Below are positions 57,530 to 64,000 of a DNA stretch of 64,000 bases, in pieces. Origin of the DNA: Yponomeuta sedellus (taxonomy: Eukaryota; Arthropoda; Insecta; Lepidoptera; Yponomeutidae). The position numbers were made by a program, and so were the translations under genes. The notes beneath the pieces are model-generated. The model searched no databases, was not told the origin of the DNA, and worked only from the letters and a program-made list of their open reading frames with translations. Within the stretch, counting starts at the first letter, position 1. Each line of letters begins with the position of its first letter. The stretch lies in assembly GCA_934045075.1 (NCBI GenBank), contig OW203722.1, positions 23,096,879-23,160,878 on the forward strand. The letters run 5' to 3'.

Positions 57530-58216
57530 TTAGTCAAAGACAACGAATTTGTCAAAGTTCATTCTGTAACATCCTTTACCTTTTTCACAATCTTTATTAA
57601 TTACCAAATAATTATAAGGCACACTCCATATTTTTTTGCACATCTCTCGAAACTGTGTCCAGCTCATATCTGCGTTAACATGTTCGTTATAAATATGTCG
57701 TAGATTGATGTCATCCTGTTTAAAAATTATAATCAAATTAGCATTATCCCTGATCAATTGCTTTGGTATCTTACTGTATGTTTGATTCAAATAGAAAGAA
57801 TCAATCTTTTTATGTCTACCCATCGCAAAATAATCACGTATGTTATTTTGTTTTTCACAAGCAACGTCATCAAATATCATTACGGAGTAAGGTTTGGCAT
57901 TTTGATGACTTATCACTTCTTCGTTGTCACGAAATTTACTGAAATTTATCTCAGGAACCATGCTTAACACTTTATCTAAAAAAACGTATTTTGGCTGGAA
58001 GAGCGTTTTAGAATAAAGGTAAACGTTTCGGTAGCGCAATCCATTTTTGTGCAATAGAAGACCTATCATTACGTTTGTTTTACCGCAGTTCGAAGGACCA
58101 CAAATTATGCATCGAATTGTATTTGGTAAAAGATTTCCATGTAGTTTTATTTTGTTGTTAGATTCGCTACAAATGTTTTCCAAACGTAATGTTTGCGCTT
58201 GTTGTATAAATTTCAT
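57530..58216 (-). CDS. A32/FtsK-type genome-packaging ATPase
   Basis: 228 aa. Predicted to pump DNA into capsids. Walker A GPSNCGKTN (40-48), Walker B VMIFDDV (112-118), the NQTY sensor at 144-147 and an Arg in LIRDNANLIIIFKQ. This is the compact Polinton/adenovirus IVa2-like size class, with no extra domains. It is the rightmost gene, with its start 143 bp inside the right terminal repeat, so its promoter must lie at 58217-58493. All motifs are intact. Confidence 0.96.
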   Translation of the reverse strand: MKFIQQAQTLRLENICSESNNKIKLHGNLLPNTIRCIICGPSNCGKTNVMIGLLLHKNGLRYRNVYLYSKTLFQPKYVFLDKVLSMVPEINFSKFRDNEEVISHQNAKPYSVMIFDDVACEKQNNIRDYFAMGRHKKIDSFYLNQTYSKIPKQLIRDNANLIIIFKQDDINLRHIYNEHVNADMSWTQFREMCKKIWSVPYNYLVINKDCEKGKGCYRMNFDKFVVFD

Positions 58217-58359
58217 TCTTGAGTAAATAAAATAAAAACGATACTAACACCTAGAACTGCAGGCGTGCAATGAAGTGATTGTTGTATTTGACGCTTATAT
58301 AAATAATTCCTATGAATGAACTGAAGTAAAAAAGAGTTTCCGTTTTAGTAAGTTAATCA
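58217..58359 (-). promoter_or_regulatory. Leader/promoter space of the leftward gene array
   Basis: 143 bp between the right terminal repeat and the ATPase start. No TATA box was recognised. It is too short for another gene. Confidence 0.4.
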
Positions 58360-58493
58360 AGTAATGAAATGTCTAGATTGCATATTTCCCACAATAGTAT
58401 TGGGAACTCTAGGACACTTTGAAGGAGTGACGGCGAACGCAGTGAGCCCCTCACGACGGAAAAGTGTCCTAGAGTTCCCAATACTATACTACT
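58360..58493 (-). repeat. Polinton right terminal inverted repeat
   Basis: Reverse complement of 41085-41218 with two mismatches. The internal stem lies at 58394-58420 and 58461-58487. Confidence 0.95.
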
Positions 58494-59034
58494 AACTTCA
58501 CAAATGTACATAACTTATACATTAGTCCCTCGGTATAGTGCAAACCACGAGGATCCCTAACTAGACAGTCATTGAATGTAGGTATCATTTGAACTCGCTG
58601 TTACCGAGTGAATTTATGAATCTAGAACAGGACACAACGGAAACGGCTACTATAAACATGAGTCCACATCGCATTCAAATATTCAAACACACTTCAGTTT
58701 GAAATTCAATTTGGAATGCGGTGTTCCAATACTAGGTCCAATAGTGGTCACTGAAATATCGAAGGTGAAATATACACGGGTTTTTGGTGCATAATAAATC
58801 AGTGTTTCTTAAACATTAAGCCTCTTTTATGTCACTGTACTGAAATATGAAATTCAAGGCTTGATTAGATTAGAATTCATTATTGTAAGCACCAGAAGAG
58901 CAAATATGTACATTAAATGGCTTCGATATGTAGAGACGTCATTCTAATCTTATAATTATTATTTAGCTGCACCTGCTTGTGAAGATATCACCACTGAACT
59001 AGTATATTAATACAAAATGATTTAAAGAAAAACT
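58494..59034. other. Right flank: end of host SINE, then unassigned
   Basis: 58494-58530 continues the SINE broken by the Polinton. From about 58540 nothing is recognised. Confidence 0.5.
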
Positions 59035-59130
59035 ATTTAGGGGCTAAAAATTCCACCCATGCATATAAGCCTCTAAATACGTCTTTAAAAATTGTCCTTA
59101 GCACGGGTTAGTGCAACAAAAAAGAATATA
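59035..59130. repeat. Smallest tRNA-SINE dimer derivative
   Basis: AAAAACTATTTAGGGGCTAAAAATTCCACCCATG runs almost directly into AAGCCTCTAAATACGTCTTT and the extension CCTTAGCACGGGTTAGTGCA. All tRNA-like sequence is lost. Confidence 0.7.
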
Positions 59131-59454
59131 ATCAAAATTATTTATTGAAAAATACGTTAAAGGCAGTAGACTTAGTGTGCATTTTGTAACAATCAACTGC
59201 AGAAATACACAGTTCCAAAAATAATAAAGAGAGTTATAATTGGAATAACATTTAAAACATACATACCTACATATAAGTTAGGATGAAATAAACTTTAAAA
59301 TCATCATAATCCACCATTGTCAGTCCGCTGCCGGACAAAGACCTCTCTCAAGACATGCCACTGAGCCCGATTTTCGGATCGTCCCTTCCAGTCAGAAACA
59401 AACTTACTTATTAAAAGTATTAAAATAAGTAGGTACTACATAACAAATAAAAAT
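59131..59454. other. Unassigned
   Basis: AT-rich; a GC-richer patch at 59310-59390 is not recognised. Confidence 0.35.
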
Positions 59455-59870
59455 ATTGGCCTTTTTGCATCTACTTAATGAGATGATTTATACAGCGTCC
59501 AGTGGCATCTTCACTCACACTAGATGGGTGAAGGGACCACTCCGACGCTGTAGTGCCTGGGACATGGTTTTATAGATGGTGTAGGCTTGCCCAGCACCTA
59601 TACCATCCTGACAGCTTAGTCGGCCTAGCCCACAGGAAAGTCTAGTCAATACGTGCGGAGCCAACAAAGCCGCGGGTTTCCTCACGATGTTTTCCTTCAC
59701 CGTTAGCGTGTGGTATTGTGACAATAAATTCGCAAATGTGCGATCCTTTCAAATTAAACCAAGTCATTGGTACATGCCCGCACTGGGGATCGAACTTGGT
59801 GCTCTCGCTTGCGAGTCCATGGTTCTACCAACTGAGCTACCACCGCTTTACACATAAATATAACTACAAA
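59455..59870 (-). repeat. tRNA-headed SINE with long body
   Basis: The minus strand begins AGCGGTGGTAGCTCAGTTGG (A box), then GTTCGATCCCC (B box). A linker, GTTAGCG and the family A signature AAAACATCGTGAGGAAACC follow. Then a different 3' body contains GCCACTGGACGCTGTATAAATC, shared with about 24750 and ending at GCAAAAAGGCC. Confidence 0.7.
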
Positions 59871-61118
59871 ATTATAAACATACTTAAACTACACACTATA
59901 AGAGAGCAAGGCTTATATTATATTTATAATGTGAAAATAATCCAACAATTCTGAGACAAATGTGACCCGCGGACCACACTTTAGGAATCGCTGCAATGAA
60001 GTAAATAACTTCCACACAACTTCCTTTCAAACTTAATTAGCTCTAGTCCCAAACTAAGATACCCTGGGCTGTGGTAACTATGCACGGATATCACAAACAT
60101 GGCTATACACCCAGACTGCGACCATTTGTATCACAAAACTTTCTCATTCTAAAAGGGCGTATGAGCAAACCAGAACGGAATTACCGTCGTGTATCGTCGT
60201 CAACATTGAAGCTTGTAAATAAACTATCACTGCTCAAAAAACTAAAACGTCAAACGTCAAAGCAAAAATCGATGACAATTTTGGCTTTGACGTTTGACAT
60301 TTTGGTTTAGTATTTTCGCAGTTCTTAAAGCAAGTGCTCTGTTCTGATATGCGCCAGCTACCCTCATCATCTTCAATAATTTATTTATGACTTTTTTGTG
60401 GATACAAAGTCCTAAAATACTCGATTTAATGTGAGTTTATTACTTCGGGGATAGATTTTTCAAAGACAACACAAGATTAATAATTTTGAGACATTCAAAT
60501 GAATGATGTTTCTGACACTGTTTTTATCCGTGATGGCGTAATGACCTGTATCAGTGAGCGAAATTACGAAACATAAAAATAAACAAAAGATATATTCTCA
60601 TGTAGTGACCGTTCATATCCAAATCCTACTTTCCCAATTCGTGACCCTAGCAATAATGCCCATTGAATTTGCAACAACAATATTAAAAACAGCATTAAGT
60701 CACATGACGAATAGGTATCGATAAGAAATTGCATACTACGGTGGCATTTTCAGCTAGACTCGTGCAACTGCTGGCAAGTTATGTGTTCGGGAATCGTTTA
60801 AAAACCGGCAAAAGGTAAAGGCAAAGGGTTGAACGTACGGAGCATTGCTCTGTGACTCCACGTACAGAACTCAATAGAATAGATAACACAGAAGATTAAC
60901 GTGAAAATGGCAAATTTTAGCCTGGGTGTATTAACACGTTTATGATGTCTTTTCCGGGTTACCATAGCACAGGATGTGCTGGTTTGGGACCAGGGCGAGG
61001 GATAGTATTGTGTGGCAGTTATTTCTTCAAAGACACGCTATTATAATTCAGTTGATGTAAAGGCAAAGAAATTTAGCTGCCGTAGCTGCCTCGTCTCAAA
61101 ATAAGCATCCTTCATAAC
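59871..61118. other. Unassigned with SINE fragments and a hairpin
   Basis: SINE core fragments lie at about 60050-60115 (CCCAAACTAAGATACCCTGG, reverse) and 60955-61010 (GTTACCATAGCACAGGATG). 60241-60271 pairs with about 60276-60311 (CAAACGTCAAAGC / GCTTTGACGTTTG), a small MITE-like foldback. No gene. Confidence 0.45.
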
Positions 61119-61130
61119 ACAATACATTGT

Positions 61131-61286
61131 TTAAAAACCTATTTAGAGGCTAAAAATTTCACCCATGCCGGGATTCGAACCCGCAACCTCTGGCTATCCG
61201 TACCAGCGCTCTACCAATTGAGCCAATGGGCGACTCACGGCATCAGTGAAATTTCGAACCTCTTTACAATATTCTCTGTATTACGT
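61131..61286 (-). repeat. Single tRNA-SINE unit with 12-bp target duplication
   Basis: The minus strand runs from ACGTAATACAGAG through the tRNA-like head to CCTCTAAATAGGTTTTTAA. It is flanked by ACAATACATTGT at 61119-61130 and 61287-61298. This defines the mobile unit as about 156 bp. Confidence 0.85.
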
Positions 61287-61824
61287 ACAATACATTGTAC
61301 TATGACCATTCTGTATAATAGAATACATTGAACTGTAAAGAAAGGAATTTTTATTTATTTTAAATAAGAATTATCATTAGACATTAGACTATTATAATAG
61401 CTATTTTACAGTGTATCCGTTCTTAAATGGCAAAACGAGTAAACAAACATGATTATGGCTGACCTATAAATTGTGACATTTCATAGTGATGCTGAAATTA
61501 CTGAATGAATGACGGATTTCATTATTGAATGAATGGAATGAATGAAGTTTAAGTCATAAAATAATGTAAATAATTATGTAATATTAGTATTGCAATCCAT
61601 CTGCTACACTGAACTCGACCCATATACCTACAAACTAGGACAAAAAAAAATAAAGAAAATTCCGCTAATAAATGTTGGCGGTAATGCTATCTCCTCAATA
61701 AAGAGTTCTTAAGATCATTATGGGGAAAAGTAGAATCGAAAAACGTGTAGAACAATAAAGATGTTTCACCATTTAAAATGGGGGTTTGTGCTGCAAAAGA
61801 TATTATTTTTAGTTTTTTTTTACA
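61287..61824. other. AT-rich DNA, nothing recognised
   Basis: GAATGAATG-type simple repeats near 61500-61550; no gene. Confidence 0.4.
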
Positions 61825-62300
61825 CTATTCTCTGTATTACGTACAGGTAGCGACATCCGGCTGAAGTAGATTGCATCACTTACAGCCCCGACTACCTACT
61901 TTGCAGTTAGGTTCTTTTTTTACATCGGAATGATATCGCTGTACCCACATGATTATACTATTTTTATTTTTAATGCACTAACCCGTGCTAAGGACAATTT
62001 TAAAAAACCTATTTAGAGGCTAAAAATTCCACCCATGCCGGGATTCGAACCCGCGACCTCTGGCTATCCGTGCAAGCGCTCTTTCCAACTGAGCTAATGG
62101 GCGACTCACCGGCATCAGTGAAATTTCGAACCTCTTTACACTATTCTCTATATTACGTAGAGGCAGCGACATCTGGCTGTAGTAAAGTCGAGGCAGCGAC
62201 ATCTGGCTGTAGTAAAGTCTGGATGGAATTTTTAGTCTCTAAGTAGGTTTTTTTTTAAATTGTCCTTAGCACGGGTTTGTACATTAAAAAAATAAAAATA
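61825..62300. repeat. tRNA-SINE, minus unit with extension and rearranged right side
   Basis: Extension sequence (GTAGCGACATCCGGCTGAAG; TGCACTAACCCGTGCTAAGG), then a minus unit with tRNA-like head (62035-62105). A 28-bp tandem duplication follows (CGAGGCAGCGACATCTGGCTG, near 62166 and 62189). Then a plus tail (TTTTTAGTCTCTAAGTAGG). Confidence 0.8.
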
Positions 62301-63074
62301 GTATAATGACTTGGAGATATTTAGAAAATCTCGTCTGGCAACCGTGGCTACAGCAACGTGAAAAAAACTTCTTGCTCGCTGGCTCGGCTGATCTACTGGC
62401 AGTTTTGTATACCGCTTTAAAACTGACAGAATTTCAAGCATGCTCGAAGAATCAACGGTATAACCCACTGAGTAAAATTAAAAAAAAAAATCGCCGTATT
62501 TTGGGGTGATGTAGTTGCGGTCTATACCGTTGGCTCGCAGAAAATAAAAACTGCGGTAAAGAAAACTGGTGGCTCGCTAATGAAACACCCGCTTAACATG
62601 CAAGGTTTTAGTAAAAAAATCAATCAAACTTTAATTCTTTATTCAATACCCACCGCAATACCTACTCTATTTTGTTATTTTTATTATTCCGGTGCTATGT
62701 GCACTTCTTAAATAACATAACAGCGCAATTTCGTTCATTCGTTCTTTCATTCACCTCATACAACCGCATCCCAACACTAAAAAAAAATTACAAACTAATC
62801 TGTGTAGTTTTGCTAACCTGTGATCAGAACATCAGTGTATTTAGAATTTCGGCAAAAAATCATAGTTTTAATCACAAATTCAGCCAGTTTTGGGTAAAAT
62901 ATGATGCCCCTGTGTCTTAACTAGTATCTACAACTAAATGTGGTAACCTACATCGAGTGATGCTTCCGGAATTCGTGTTTTGTGGTCGAGTGAGGTTTGT
63001 TTACTCGTTTTGCCATTTAAGAACGGATACACTGTAGTTAGGAATGGGGTTAGGTACCTACGGTTATATATATC
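62301..63074. other. Unassigned
   Basis: No gene or known repeat recognised. Confidence 0.35.
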
Positions 63075-63570
63075 TGACTTTAAAAACCTATTTAGTTGCT
63101 AAAAATTCCAGCCATGCCGGGACTCAAACTCGCGACCTCTGGCTAACCGTGCCAGCGCTCTCCTAACTGAGCTAATGGGTGGCATCAGTAAAATTTCAAA
63201 CCTCTTTACAATACTCTTTGTATTACTTACAGGCAGCAACATCTGGCTGAAGTATTTGCATCACTTGCAGCCCCGAGTACCTTACTTTGCCGTTAGGTTT
63301 TACATCGGAATGATATCGCTGTACCCACACGATTATTTCTTTTTAATGCACTAACCCGTGCTAAGGACAATTTTAAAAACCTAGGTGAAAGGTAAAAGGT
63401 TCGAAATTTCACTGATACCGGTAAGTTGCCCATTAGCTCAGTAGGGAGAGCGCTGGCACGGTTAGCTAGAGGACGTGGGTTCGAGTCCCCGGCATGTGTG
63501 GAATTTTTAGGCTCTAAATAGGTTTTTATAATTGTCCTTAGCACGGGTCAGTGCATTAAAAAGAATATAT
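63075..63570. repeat. tRNA-SINE inverted pair
   Basis: A minus unit (63081-63230, B box complement GGGACTCAAACTC) and, after the extension sequence, a plus unit (63400-63530, TTAGCTCAGTAGGGAGAGCG, GGTTCGAGTCC). Both are diverged from the consensus. Confidence 0.8.
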
Positions 63571-64000
63571 CTGACTTGTCAGTTAAGCTTAGATATGATT
63601 TACTTTAGCACTGTAGGTACCTATTGCCGTCATAAGAGTTCCTTCCATTTTTACCTATTTTAAATAACATGCAGATTTGGCAAATAAGCAATAAATATCT
63701 ATATTTTGCGACTTTTCAAAAAACTTCTATGTTGTTTCAAACCAAAAATGTTATAATTTTACGTCTGAATGAACTTTTAAAAGAAAAGCATGTATTTTCT
63801 TTTTAGGGCCTTCTTCGTATTAGTAAGAATGTTTTACTTGAATGGTCGTAATTTTATCTGTTACGCCTTATGTGGACCTTCTGCATGGCTTTGTGTTGTG
63901 TTCGATTCGAATCGAATGCGGGCGTTATCGGAATCGCATTCTGTTTGCAATACTGTACAATTCGATGCGATAAAAATCAACAAGCGGCGTCGCACTCGAT
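63571..64000. other. Unassigned right edge
   Basis: TTCGATTCGAATCGAA at 63901-63916 is a perfect 16-bp palindrome in a CpG-rich stretch. No gene recognised. Confidence 0.4.

Larger units (their letters stand above)
41085..58493. mobile_element. Complete Polinton/Maverick element
   Basis: A 17,409-bp element. The target duplication AACTTC is at 41079-41084 and 58494-58499. Terminal inverted repeats of about 134 bp start AGTAGTATAGTATTGG. A 6-bp duplication and ends beginning AG are established Polinton hallmarks. The gene set is complete: protein-primed PolB, RVE integrase, A32 ATPase, adenain-like protease, major and minor capsid proteins, plus a PLA2-like protein and accessory genes. Left-half genes run plus and right-half genes run minus, converging near 51.2-51.5 kb. 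All core frames are open. Nested insertions: SINE 41874-42075, MITE 44254-44412, piggyBac-like 49257-50199. These elements can be read as integrated virus-like genomes; adintovirus is the related virus name. Confidence 0.97.

Noticed and set aside
57439..57555. Upstream start for the PY-type gene
   Set aside because: The added residues overlap the ATPase end and lack the charged helical pattern of the conserved N-terminus; ATG 57438 fits better.

Overview
The window looks like non-coding, repeat-rich chromosomal DNA from a moth or butterfly. It is AT-rich and crowded with short retroposons. It holds 3' ends of non-LTR retrotransposons with the '...GTCCAGCAGTGGACTA...GAAGAAGAAG' type of tail that I associate with lepidopteran RTE-like elements. 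There are many tRNA- and 5S-rRNA-like SINEs, foldback elements and MITEs. Only one short stretch looks like a host exon: 1-177, minus strand, product not recognised.

Region by region. 1-41084 is a mosaic of repeats: SINE families, 3' fragments of LINEs, nested palindromes at 4590-5832, a very large tetranucleotide microsatellite at 6733-10502 whose repeat types are arranged as a mirror gradient, a local duplication (22249-22898 and 25214-25747) and several AT-rich stretches without recognisable content. 58500-64000 is more of the same.

The centre, 41085-58493 (17,409 bp), is a complete Polinton/Maverick, a virus-like self-synthesising DNA transposon. Its ends are unambiguous: inverted repeats of about 134 bp starting AGTAGT, flanked by a perfect 6-bp duplication (AACTTC). 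It sits inside an old SINE, whose two halves lie on either side. Left to right on the plus strand are a three-exon accessory gene with its ATG split by an intron, a broken tandem copy of its last exon, protein-primed DNA polymerase B (1167 aa), and a small nuclear-looking protein gene with a 5'-UTR intron. Facing them on the minus strand is a compact, partly overlapping array read from the right end: A32/FtsK packaging ATPase, a conserved Polinton protein of unknown function, a small fibre-like protein, RVE integrase with chromodomain, a phospholipase A2-like minor virion protein, adenain-like protease, penton-like minor capsid protein, double-jelly-roll major capsid protein and a 163-aa protein with a cysteine-rich tail. 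Polymerase and integrase would copy and insert the element. Capsid proteins, protease, PLA2-like protein and ATPase form a virion morphogenesis module. All core reading frames are open, so the copy is young or constrained. Three insertions inside it (a SINE, an intronic MITE and a piggyBac-like element) lie in non-coding positions.

The most notable points are the hairpin nested inside each Polinton terminal repeat, the split-start accessory gene, the putative SUMO-interacting protein, the fibre-like protein, the head-to-head tRNA-SINE dimers elsewhere in the window and the mirror-graded microsatellite. Family assignments come from motif recognition only; no searches were run.
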